This document shows, in pieces, positions 28,086 through 40,034 of a stretch of DNA of 64,000 bases. Origin of the DNA: Macrostomum hystrix. Its lineage: Eukaryota; Platyhelminthes; Macrostomidae. The stretch is taken from contig CATNEN010000008.1 in the NCBI GenBank assembly GCA_950097015.1, forward strand, positions 4,314,501 through 4,378,500, read 5' to 3'. Position numbers and translations under genes: made by a program. The first letter of the stretch is position 1, and every line of letters starts with the position of its first letter. The notes below the pieces were generated by a model. That model was not told the DNA's origin. It saw only the letters and a list, made by a program, of their open reading frames with translations, and searched no databases.

Positions 28086-29775
28086 CAGAGAGGATGAGGG
28101 AAAGGGAAGGGAATAAATTAAGATAGAAGAGTTGAAGGCACGGATAACCATAGTCATAAGGACCTGTCCAGACCTGCAAAGCAATGCTCCCACAAAAGCT
28201 GCAAGTCCGCTTAGCCGCAAGAAGATGACGACAGCAAATCAAGACTGACAGTCGGAAGACAAGACAAGACAAGACAGTCTGACAGACGGACAGACAGGAC
28301 AGGGTCACTTGTCCTGCGGTCACACGGGGGCCACCTTCGCGCAAAACTATGCAGCAGAGAAAAAAGAAGAAGACGCGAGGAAATCTTTCGCTCTCCTCGG
28401 CCGCGAGCTCCGGCCACCGTCGCTTGACAACGCAGCGACGGCGCCCCCTCCCCCCCCCGCTGGGACCCGCGAGAAACAGCTGGCGACCAAAGAGAGCTAA
28501 AAAACTGGTGCCCATAGCAGCAGTTGCAGCAGATGTCGCTGCCTTGCCCTTCGCGGCCTAATTCCTCCAGTCTCTCCCCGTCCACTCTCTCTCTCTCTGT
28601 AGATTTCTCACTCATCTTTCGAATTGTGTCACGTGGGAATAACTGCCTGGTGTCTGTTGCTTACAACCACCCCACCCGCCTGTTCGCGCTATAGCCCATA
28701 TACAATGCAAGTTTGCCTCGCGGTTCAGTCACGAACCCCGGCCGTCGAACCGCTTTCCCCTCCGCACCACCCCGATCCGGCCGAAGGATTTCTGTCAGCG
28801 GGGGATCAGGTTGCTGAAGCTGCGGCCCATTCTTCTCCTAGCAAATTGCTTTCAGAGAGAGACAAGCTGGCAGACAGAACTAATAACAGCGCCTAGGCAC
28901 GTGTTACCCTCGCATCTTCACCAGAATATGCAACTTTGAAGGCAATTCTTGTAAACACGGGATTTCAAAGCGGCCCTCACTGCAAGACAACCTCCCCCCG
29001 CTCGGGGCCAGTCTAAAAAGGAAAAGGTGAGAAAAAGAAAGACTAAAAGAAAAAAAAGATGGCTAAGGGTCAGTCTGTCTTGCGTGTAATTAAGGCCGCC
29101 AATTTTCCTCAGATTTTGTCGAAGCGGAAAAATCGAATTAAGCTAAAAGAGAAGAAGAGAGGAGTCGGTAAGGGGGGTGGCAACTAAAAATTTGAGGGGA
29201 AAAATGGCTAAATGGTCAGGGGTCGACAAATTTACGAGGCTCGCCAAAGGAGGGATTTCTGTTTGGGAGCTGCAGAGCGGATTAAAGAAGTTTCTTAGAC
29301 CGTGGAAGCCTCCAATTAACTGGATCGTTTTATTTTCACTGAAAACATTGCAGCCGCAGTCGCGGTGGGGAGAAGGCAGAAGTGTGGGAGCAGTATAAAC
29401 AATGAGGCAAGCACGGGTGTAAGTATTCACTCAAGGTGTGGAAAGTTTAGCAAAAATATTCGTTCGCTGCTGGCTAGCGCTTTCGGCAGTAAAAACTTAC
29501 AGATTTACGATGGGAAAACATTGCAATTCGATCAGTTGCATGAAAATACAGTTAGTATTGCAGACTGGATGAAAACTCACAATGCACGCTGATAACTTTG
29601 TTGCTATGAAATTTTAAGAGTTGAAAAAACTAAAATTGACTTCAGATTTAAGTTTATGTCAATCACGAAACCCTGAGTTAGCTTGGTTCAACAAATTTCT
29701 ATACTGATTTCAAAACTTTGTATTACTAAATTGGCACAAATACAATCACAAAACGGAACAAATTGTGCTAAATTT
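28086..29775. promoter_or_regulatory. GC-rich unique island in the desert, possible regulatory DNA
   Basis: The region 28290-29450 is markedly GC-richer and non-repetitive. It carries CACGTG E-boxes at about 28631 and 28898. An open frame of 90 codons at 28624-28896 has no recognisable domain. It could be a distal control element or an unrecognised promoter; the sequence alone does not decide. Confidence 0.2.
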
Positions 29776-30345
29776 TCGATTACAAAATGGCATCATTTCC
29801 AACCACAAAATGGCATCATTTCCAACCACAAAATTGCATCATTTCCAACCACAAAATTGCATCATTTCCAACCACAAAATGGCATCATTTCCAACCACAA
29901 AATTTCATCATTTCCAACCACAAAATGGCATCATTTCCAACCACAAAATGGCATCACTTCCAACCACAAAACGGCATCATTTCCAACCACAAAATGGCAT
30001 CACTTCCAACCACAAAATTGCATCATTTCCAACCACAAAATGGCATCATTTCCAACCACAAAATTGCATCATTTCCAACCACAAAATGGCATCACTTCCA
30101 ACCACAAAATGGCATCACTTCCAACCACAAAATTGCATCATTTCCAACCACAAAATGGCATCATTTCCAACCACAAAATGGCATCACTTCCAACCACAAA
30201 ATGGCATCATTTCCAACCACAAAATGGCATCACTTCCAACCACAAAATGGCATCATTTCCAACCACAAAATGGCATCACTTCCAACGACAAAATGGCATC
30301 AATTCCAACCACAAAATGGCGTATTTTCCTATCACAAAATGGCAC
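29776..30345. repeat. 23-bp minisatellite, type A
   Basis: About 25 copies of AAAATGGCATCATTTCCAAC plus CAC. It leads without a gap into a related 23-bp array. Confidence 0.96.
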
Positions 30346-31372
30346 AATGGCCTATCACAAAGTGGCTCGATTTCCGACCACAAAAAGACTAAATTTTCTA
30401 TTTAAAAATGGCACAACTTCCAATCTCAAAATGGCAAAATTTCTAATCTGAAAATGGCACAATTTCTTATCACAAAACGGCACAATTTCTTATCACAGAA
30501 TGGCACAATTTCCTATCACAAAATGGCACAATTTCTTAACACAAAATGGCACAATTTCCTATCACAAAATGGCACCATTTCTTATCACGAAATGGCACAA
30601 TTTATTAACAAAAAATGGCACAATTTCCTATCTCAAAATGGCACAATTTCTTAACACAAAATGGCACAATTTCCTATCACAAAATGGCACAATTTCTTAT
30701 CACAAATAGCACAACTTCCAATCTGAAAATGGAACAATTTCCTATCACAAAATGGCACAAATTCTTAACACAAAATAGCACAATTTCCTATCACAAAATG
30801 GCACAAATTCTTAACACAAAATGGCACAATTTCCTATCACAAAATGACACACTTTCCAATCTGAAAATGGCACAATTTCTTATCACAAAATGGCCCAATT
30901 TCTTAACACAAAATGGCACAATTTCCTATCACCAAATGGCACAATTTCTTATCACAAAATGGCACAATTTCCTATCACCAAATGGCACAATTTCTTATCA
31001 CAAAATGGCACAATTTCCTATCACCAAATGGCACAATTTCTTATCACAAAATGGCACAATTTCCTATCACCAAATGGCACAATTTCCTATCACCAAATGG
31101 CACAATTTCCTATCACCAAATGGCACAATTTCCTATCACAAAATGGCACAATTTCCTATCACCAAATGGCACAATTTCCTATCACCAAATGGCACAATTT
31201 CCTATCACAAAATGGCACAATTTCCTATCACAAAATGGCACAATTTCCTATCACAAAATGGCACAATTTCCTATCACCAAATGGCACAATTTCCTATCAC
31301 CAAATGGCACAATTTCCTATCACAAAATGGCACAATTTCCTATCACAAAATGGCACAACTTCCAATCTCAAA
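30346..31372. repeat. 23-bp minisatellite, type B
   Basis: About 44 copies of AAAATGGCACAATTTCCTAT plus CAC. It is the same length and phase as type A and differs at a few positions; 30300-30480 holds intermediate units. Confidence 0.96.
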
Positions 31373-32097
31373 ATTAAATTAAATATTGGAAAAATATGTA
31401 TGATACGATAGATCCGTTCCATATTAGAGCACTCTAATTATCTCATACTTGGAATGTGTTTACCTGTTTGAAAAAAAACAATCATGAAAACTAAAAAGAA
31501 GATTAGCAATGTTCTCAAGTTAACTTGAACAGTTGAAGAATTCAGTGACCAAACAAGCACAGTTCAGACCATGCGGTGTCGAGGGTGTCAAGTGGACTGT
31601 CTGTCTTGAGAACACACGGACTCACAAATGACTGAGGCTAGACTCTTCCACAATGACCCGAACTGTAGGAATTCAAATTCAACAAAGACAAACAAAGACC
31701 TGTCACAACCCGTTCCGGACTCTATTGCCATTGCTGAGCTGGCTTCCAGTTGACAAGTGTTGCGCCATTTCAGTCTTGGTTGGGGACGATTCATTGGTGA
31801 AGAATTTGCCAGTCATATGGTCAAACTGAATCTCCCGGTTCATTGTTGGGTAATTCGGGGCCAAAGCTAGTCACTTCATATTTATGGTTTGGTGGGAGAC
31901 AAGCCTTCTAGTGGAAATTAGTGCCGGTAAATAATTTCAGTATAGACGCAACTAAAATAATATGCCAATATGGGAAGTCGTCAGTGAGAATCGTAATTAA
32001 AAGTAACTAATAGAGAGGCGGTGATAGAGTGCAGAGAAGGATAAGACTGTCAGACAGGTGAAAATACTGTATAGGACAAATTTACTGATTGAATGAG
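31373..32097. other. Unique spacer
   Basis: No gene recognised. Confidence 0.4.
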
Positions 32098-32930
32098 AGA
32101 AAAGAGAGGAGAGGAGAGGAGAGGAGAGGAGAGGAGAGGACAGGTGAGGAGAGGAGAGGAAAGGAGAGGACAGGTGAGGAGAGGAGAGGAGAGGAGATGA
32201 CAAGTGAGGAGAGGAGAGGAGAGGAGATGACAGGTGAGGAGAGGAGAGGAAAGGAGAGGACAGGTGAGGAGAGGAGAGGAAAGGAGAGGACAGGTGAGGA
32301 GAGGAGAGGAGAGGAGATGACAGGTGAGGAGAGGAGAGGAGAGGAGATGACAGGTGAGGAGGGGAGAGGAGAGGACAGGTGAGGTGAGGAGAGGAGAGGA
32401 GAGGAGAGGAGAGGAGAGGAGAGGAGAGGGGAGGAGAGGAGAGGTGAGGAGAGGTGAGGAGAGGAGAGGAGAGGAGAGGAGAGGAGAGGAGAGGAGAGGA
32501 GAGGGGAGGACAGGTGAGGAGAGGAGAGGAAAGGAGAGGACAGGTGAGGAGAGGAGAGGAGAGGGGAGGAGGGGAGAGGAGAGGAGAGGTGAGGAGAGGA
32601 GAGGAGAGGAGAGGAGAGGAGAGGAGAGGAGAGGGGAGGACAGGTGAGGAGAGGAGAGGAAAGGAGAGGACAGGTGAGGAGAGGAGAGGAGAGGAGATGA
32701 CAGGTGAGGAGGGGAGAGGAGAGGACAGGTGAGGTGAGGAGAGGAGAGGAGAGGAGAGGAGAGGAGAGGAGAGGAGAGGGGAGGACAGGTGAGGAGAGGA
32801 GAGGAAAGGAGAGGACAGGTGAGGAGAGGAGAGGAGAGGAGATGACAGGTGAGGAGAGGAGAGGAGAGGACAGGTGAGATGAGGAGAGTAGAGGAGAGGA
32901 AAGGAGAGGAGAGGAGAGAGAAGACCTGAG
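32098..32930. repeat. Purine-rich AGAGG satellite with CAGGTGAGG interruptions
   Basis: A 5-bp AGAGG background is interrupted at irregular intervals by ACAGGTGAGG or GATGACAGGTGAGG. The octamer CAGGTGAG, which matches the consensus 5' splice site, occurs at least fifteen times on the plus strand. No plus-strand gene is known here. Confidence 0.96.
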
Positions 32931-34043
32931 ACCTGAAGCAGGGCAAGGCAAACAAAAGCGTCCATTGTGCAGATGAATAAAAATGAAAGCTGTCACACAA
33001 CAAGCTGCAGCAGTTCCCTAACCAGCAGAGCAGGGCCTAACAGCTCTCGCATCCAGGAGTAAAATAAAACAGAAAAAATCTGCCAGCCAAGCGGCCAGCG
33101 AACAGTAGCTAAGCTGTGATTGTTTTCATTCGATTTAAAGCCTGGTTACCTCGCAGTGTCAACAGTGGAGAAGCAGTGAGTTAGTGAGTTCTGAGAACTG
33201 TTTGGAGGGCCATATGGTGGGAGAGCGCGAATAATGTTGATTTTGTTTGCAAAGTTGCTGTCAGATTTCCCATAAGTATGAGCGCACGGACTCTGGAAAC
33301 TGGGTGGGTGTGTGCGTGTGGGATTCTGGACACCTTGGGCACACACTGAGGTGTTGCTATTTGGCATAATAAATTACAATTATGCCCGAAAAAAAAATTT
33401 TCTGAGAAAGTTTTGCACGAGCGGAGTTTGGAGATGAATTTTTCGCTTCAAAAGCTTTGATACATTCCGAGCTGCTGTGGTTGCTAAGCGGGGATAAATT
33501 TATCGTAACATTCATTCCGCTAATTATTGATTTTCAATAGGCAGCGGTGTGTTAAAATATTTCTCATTAAAATGAAACGGTTATTTCAAAACGGTTACTT
33601 CAATCTCTGCATGAGTACTTAAACGTTACTTGGATTGCCCAACAGTCCATGGACTGAACAAGCTGTACACAGTCTTTGGACTTGTTGCGTTAGAAATAAG
33701 AGAAATCTAAAGCGTTAATCAAACTTTAAAAGATTCCGTTAATTTTTATTAAACTCCAGATTTTTAAGCCTTAGAAAAAAGTGTCAATAAATGCATTAAT
33801 ATAAAAATAAGAATCGAGTCTCTATGCTCAAAACGCGAGTCTTGTTTGCTAAGACACCCGGCGCGCAATATAAGTAAGAACAATGATGAGAAGAATGCCG
33901 AGTGGCGAAATACAGTTAGCCCAGGCAGAGCAAACAGAATATCGTAGTCTGTTTGCCTATTTTATTTCTAAATAGAATCTTTTTTTACTATAGCTTCACA
34001 CTTTGTATACACTTGACACAGCACAGACAATCGACAAATAACG
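32931..34043. other. Unique spacer
   Basis: No gene recognised. Ends at the 39-bp array. Confidence 0.4.
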
Positions 34044-37000
34044 ATTAGCAACTAACGAATCGTGGACCTCGAGTAAATCGTTAATAACAACTAACAAATC
34101 GTGGACCGCGAGTAAATCGTTAATAACAACTAACGAATCGTGGACCTCGAGTAAATCGTTGATAGCAACTAACGAATCGTGGACCTCGAGTAAATCGTTG
34201 ATAGCAACTAACGAATCGTGGACCTCGAGTAAATCTTTGATAACAACTAACGAATCGTGGACCTCGAGTAAATCTTTGATAACAACTAACGAATTGTGGA
34301 CCTCGAGTAAATCGTTAATAACAACTAACGAATCCTGGACCTCGAGTAAATCTTTGATAACAACTAACGAATTGTGGACCTCGAGTAAATCGTTAATAAC
34401 AACTAACGAATCGTGGACCTCGAGTAAATCGTTAATAACAACTAACGAATCGTGGACCTCGAGCAAATCGTTAATATCAAATAACGAATTGTGGACCTCG
34501 AGTAAATCGTTAATAACAACTAACGAATCGTGGAACGCGAGTAAATCGTTGATAACAACTAACGAATCGTGGACCTCGAGTAAATCGTTGATAAAAACTA
34601 ACGAATCGTGGACCTCGAGTAAATCGCTGATAACAACTAACGAATCGTGGACCTCGAGTAAATCGTTGATAACAACTAACGAATTGTGGACCTCGAGTAA
34701 ATCGTTAATAACAACTAACGAATCGTGGACCTCGATTAAATCGTTGATAACAACTAACGAATCGTGGACCGCGAGTAAATCGTTGATAACAACTAACGAA
34801 TCGTGGACCTCGAGTAAATCGTTGATAAAAACTAACGAATCGTGGACCGCGAGTAAATCGTTAATAACAACTAACGAATCGTGGACCGCGAGTAAATCGT
34901 TGATAACAACTAACGAATCGTGGACCGCGAGTAAATCGTTGATAACAACTAACGAATCGTGGACCGCGAGTAAATCGTTGATAACAACTAACGAATCGTG
35001 GACCGCGAGTAAATCGTTGATAACAACTAACGAATCGTGGACCTCGAGTAAATCGTTGATAAAAACTAACGAATCGTGGACCTCGAGTAAATCGTTGATA
35101 AAAACTAACGAATCGTGGACCTCGAGTAAATCGCTGATAACAACTAACGAATCGTGGACCTCGATTAAATCGTTGATAACAACTAACGAATCGTGGACCG
35201 CGAGTAAATCGTTGATAACAACTAACGAATCGTGGACCTCGAGTAAATCGTTGATAACAACTAACGAATCGTGGACCGCGAGTAAATCGTTGATAACAAC
35301 TAACGAATCGTGGACCGCGAGTAAATCGTTGATAACAACTAACGAATCGTGGACCGCGAGTAAATCGTTGATAACAACTAACGAATCGTGGACCGCGAGT
35401 AAATCGTTGATAACAACTAACGAATCGTGGACCGCGAGTAAATCGTTGATAACAACTAACGAATCGTGGACCTAAAGTAAATCGTTGATAACAACTAACG
35501 AATTGTGGACCTAAATTAAATCGTTAAAAACATACAACGAATCGTAGACCTAAAGTAAATCGTTAATAACAACTAACGAATCGTGGACGCGAGTAAATCG
35601 TTATTAACAACTAACGAATCGTGGACCTCGAGTAAATCGTTGATAACAACTAACGAATTGTGGACCTCGAGTAAATCGTTAATAACAACTAACGAATCGT
35701 GGACCGCGAGTAAATCGTTAATAACAACTAACGAATCGTGGACCGCGAGTAAATCGTTGATAGCAACTAACGAATCGTGGACCGCGAGTAAATCGTTCAT
35801 AACAACTAACGAATCGTGGACCGCGAGTAAAGCGTTAATAACAACTAACGAATCGTGGACCGCGAGTAAATCGTTTATAACAACTAACGAATCGTGGACC
35901 TCGAGTAAATCTTTGATAACAACTAACGAATCGTGGACCTAAAGTAAATCGTTGATAAAAACTAACGAATCGTGGACCTAAAGTAAATCGTTAATAACAA
36001 CTAACGAATCCTGGACCTCGAGTAAATCTTTGATAACAACTAACGAATTGTGGACCTCGAGTAAATCGTTAATAACAACTAACGAATCGTGGACCTCGAG
36101 TAAATCGTTAATAACAACTAACGAATCGTGGACCTCGAGCAAATCGTTAATATCAAATAACGAATTGTGGACCTCGAGTAAATCGTTAATAACAACTAAC
36201 GAATCGTGGAACGCGAGTAAATCGTTGATAACAACTAACGAATCGTGGACCTCGAGTAAATCGTTGATAAAAACTAACGAATCGTGGACCTCGAGTAAAT
36301 CGCTGATAACAACTAACGAATCGTGGACCTCGATTAAATCGTTGATAACAACTAACGAATCGTGGACCGCGAGTAAATCGTTGATAACAACTAACGAATC
36401 GTGGACCTCGAGTAAATCGTTGATAACAACTAACGAATCGTGGACCGCGAGTAAATCGTTGATAACAACTAACGAATCGTGGACCTCGAGTAAATCGTTG
36501 ATAACAACTAACGAATCGTGGACCTCGAGTAAATCGTTGATAACAACTAACGAATCGTGGACCGCGAGTAAATCGTTGATAACAACTAACGAATCGTGGA
36601 CCTCGAGTAAATCGCTGATAACAACTAACGAATCGTGGACCTCGAGTAAATCGTTGATAACAACTAACGAATCGTGGACCTAAAGTAAATCGTTGATAAC
36701 AACTAACGAATCGTGGACCTAAAGTAAATCGTTAATAACAACTAACGAATCGTGGACCAAAATTAAATCGTTAACAACATACAACGAATCGTAGACCTAA
36801 AGTAAATCGTTAATAACAACTAACGAATCGTGGACGCGAGTAAATCGTTATTAACAACTAATGAATCGTGGACCTCGAGTAAATCGTTAATAACAACTAA
36901 CGAATCGTGGACCGCGAGTAAATCGTTGATAAAAACTAACGAATCGTGGACCGCGAGTAAATCGTTGATAACAACTAACGAATCGTGGACCTCGAGTAAA

Positions 37001-38284
37001 TCGTTCATAACAACTAACGAATCGTGGACCGCGAGTAAATCGTTGATAACAACTAACGAATCGTGGACCTCGAGTAAATCGTTAATAACAACTAACGAAT
37101 CGTGGACCTCGAGTAAATCGTTGATAACAACTAACGAATCGTGGACCTCGAGTAAATCGTTGATAAAAACTAACGAATCGTGGACCTCGAGTAAATCTTT
37201 AATAACAACTAACGAATCGTTGACCTAGAGTAAATCGTTAATAACAACTAACGAATCGTTGACCTAGAGTAAATCGTTAATAACAACTAACGAATTGTGG
37301 ACCTCGAGTAAATCGTTAATAACAACTAACGAATCGTGGACCTCGAGTAAATCGTTGATAAAAACTAACGAATCGTGGACCTCGAGTAAATCTTTAATAA
37401 CAACTAACGAATCGTTGACCTAGAGTAAATCGTTAATAACAACTAACGAATCGTGGACCTCGAGTAAATCGTTGATAACAACTAACGATTCGTGGACCTC
37501 GAGTAAATCGTTGATAACAACTAACGAATCGTGGACCTCGAGTAAATCGTTAATAACAACTAACGAATCGTGGACCTCGAGTAAATCGTTAATAACAACT
37601 AACGAATCGTGGACCTCGAGTAAATCGTTGATAAAAACTAACGAATCGTGGACCTCGAGTAAATCGTTAATAACAACTAACGAATCGTTGACCTAGAGTA
37701 AATCGTTAATAACAACTAACGAATCGTGGACCTCGAGTAAATCGTTGATAACAACTAACGAATTGTGGACCTCGAGTAAATCTTTAATAACAACTAACGA
37801 ATCGTTGACCTAGAGTAAATCGTTAATAACAACTAACGAATCGTGGACCTCGAGTAAATCGTTGATAACAACTAACGAATTGTGGACCTCGAGTAAATCG
37901 TTAATAACAACTAACGAATCGTGGACCTCGAGTAAATCGTTAATAACAACTAAAGAATCGTGGACCTCGAGTAAATCGTTGATAACAACTAACGAATTGT
38001 GGACCTCGAGTAAATCGTTAATAACAACTAACGAATCGTGGACCTCGAGTAAATCGTTAATAACAACTAACGAATCGTGGACCTCGAGTAAATCGTTGAT
38101 AACAACTAACGAATCGTGGACCTCGAGTAAATCGTTAATAACAACTAACGAATTGTGGACCTCGAGTAAATCGTTAATAACAACTAACGAATCGTTGACC
38201 TAGAGTAAATCGTTAATAACAACTAACGAATTGTGGACCTCGAGTAAATCGTTGATAAAAACTAACGAATCGTGGACCTCTAAA
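34044..38284. repeat. 39-bp satellite array, about 108 copies
   Basis: Each unit reads CGTGGACCTCGAGTAAATCG then TTGATAACAACTAACGAAT. Recurrent variants are CCGCGAG, CCTAAAG, TTAATAAC and AAAAACT. Many units carry a CTCGAG site. Since 39 is 3 x 13, long open frames exist on both strands (for example 438 codons at 34159-35475). Single-base deletions and stop-containing variants between them, with no conservation of any one frame, argue against coding. Internal duplications are described under findings. Confidence 0.98.
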
Positions 38285-38771
38285 AAAGTAAAAAACGAAT
38301 TAGGCTTTGTTAGTAAAGAAATTAGGCGAGTTTAAACTTTCCGACGTAGCAAACGAACTAAAAAGTTTTGCTTTGCAAAATAAAAAGTTAACGTAAGTTC
38401 AACGGCGAAGGTAACCGCTATGCGGCGATTCGAAATTAGAAGTTTAGAGAAGTACAAACCTGGCGTATCTCAGTCGCTGCTGTTCGATTGCGCGCAATTT
38501 GGCGACATTTCATAATTTGAACGCAGATCCCGCTTCTTTATAAAAAAAAACTCTCGAAATGTTAGCTACGGTGCATTTGAAACTAAGCTACGAGTTAAAA
38601 ACTGCGCCAAAATTCGCATTCAGAATTTTCTAGATAAAACACTCGACTGCCTACTGATAGTAGAATTATTTGCATTCGTCTTCTTTCCACTAAATTAGAC
38701 ATATAATTAAAAAATAGTAGCCTTTGGAAAAATAGGGTTATGATATTAAATGTGATCAGACAATGGCTTTC
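38285..38771. other. Unique spacer
   Basis: Short non-repetitive segment between the 39-bp array and the hAT-like element; nothing recognised. Confidence 0.4.
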
Positions 38772-38779
38772 AGGTTGAT

Positions 38780-40014
38780 CAGGGGTAGGCAAACTTATTT
38801 GCCGGCGGGCCAAAGAGAGAACCTAAAATACGACAGCGGGCCGCATTGACTGTATAAATATGAGATAGGGGAGAGATGAGACACAGGAGAGATAAGACAC
38901 GGGAATGATGAGACACAGGAGAGATTAGACACGGGAGAGATTAGACACGGGAGAGATAAGACACGGGAGAGATTAGACACAGGAGAGATTAGACACGGGA
39001 GAGATGAGACACGGGAGAGATGAGACACAGGAGAGATGAGACACAGGAGAGATTAGACACGGGAGAGATGAGACACACGAGATATTAGACACGGGAGAGA
39101 TTAGACACGGGAGAGATTAGACACGGGAGAGATAAGACACGGGAGAGATGAGACACAGGAGAGATAAGACAGGGGAGAGATGAGACACGGGAGAGATTCG
39201 ACACGGGAGAGATGAGACACGGGAGAGATAAGACAGGGGAGAGATGAGACACAGGAGAGATAAGACACGGGAGAGATGAGACACAGGAGAGATTAGACAC
39301 AGGAGAGATGAGACACGGGAGAGATTAGACACGGGAGAGATTAGACACACGAGATATTAGACACGGGAGAGATTAGACACGGGAGAGATTAGACACGGGA
39401 GAGATAAGACACGGGAGAGATGAGACACAGGAGAGATAAGACAGGGGAGAGATGAGACACGGGAGAGATTCGACACGGGAGAGATGAGACACGGGAGAGA
39501 TAAGACAGGGGAGAGATGAGACACAGGAGAGATAAGACACGGGAGAGATGAGACACAGGAGAGATTAGACACAGGAGAGATGAGACACGGGAGAGATTAG
39601 ACACGGGAGAGATTAGACACGGGAGAGATGAGACACGGGAGAGATAAGACAGGGGAGAGATGAGACACAGGAGAGATAAGACAGGGGAGAGATGAGACAC
39701 AGGAGAGATTAGACACGGGAGAGATGAGACACGGGAGAGATAAGACAGGGGAGAGATGAGACACAGGAGAGATAAGACAGGGGAGAGATGAGACACAGGA
39801 GAGATTAGACACGGGAGAGATAAGACACGAGAGCGATGAGACACAGGATAGATTAGACACCAGAGCGATGAGACACAGGAGAGATTAGACACGGGAGAGA
39901 TGAGACACGAGAGAGATGAAACAGGACACTGTAGATGTCAGAAGGGGCAACGGGCCGGATTTGGAAGCTTCGAGGGCCGCATCTGGCCCGCGGGCCGGAG
40001 TTTGCCGACCCCGG
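38780..40014. mobile_element. Non-autonomous hAT-like element with satellite interior
   Basis: The left end reads CAGGGGTAGGCAAACT and the right end, read inward on the other strand, CCGGGGTCGGCAAACT, followed by GGCCCGCGGGCC-type sequence on both sides. The flanks are 8-bp near-identical duplications, AGGTTGAT (38772-38779) and AGGTAGAT (40015-40022), the size made by hAT transposases. CAGGGGTCGGCAAACT-type ends are typical of animal hAT elements, from memory. The interior has no transposase; almost all of it is an 18-bp minisatellite. Confidence 0.85.
38862..39925. repeat. 18-bp minisatellite inside the hAT-like element
   Basis: About 59 copies built on GAGAGATGAGACACGGGA with TTAGACA, TAAGACA and CAGGA variants. 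The marker ACACGAGATATT recurs at about 39074 and 39346, showing a duplicated block of about 272 bp. Confidence 0.96.
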
Positions 40015-40034
40015 AGGTAGATGAAGGATGGAAA

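Noticed and set aside
28624-28896. 90-codon open frame in the GC-rich island
   Set aside because: No recognisable domain; GC-rich DNA has few stops. Kept only as a possible regulatory island.
29059-29186. Small basic open frame of 42 codons starting MAKGQSVLRVIKAANF
   Set aside because: No family recognised, composition explained by AG-rich local DNA, and no supporting splice or promoter signal.
34159-35475. 438-codon open frame and similar frames in the 39-bp array
   Set aside because: 39 is a multiple of three, so a stop-free unit stays open on both strands. Stop-containing variants and 1-bp deletions are tolerated along the array.
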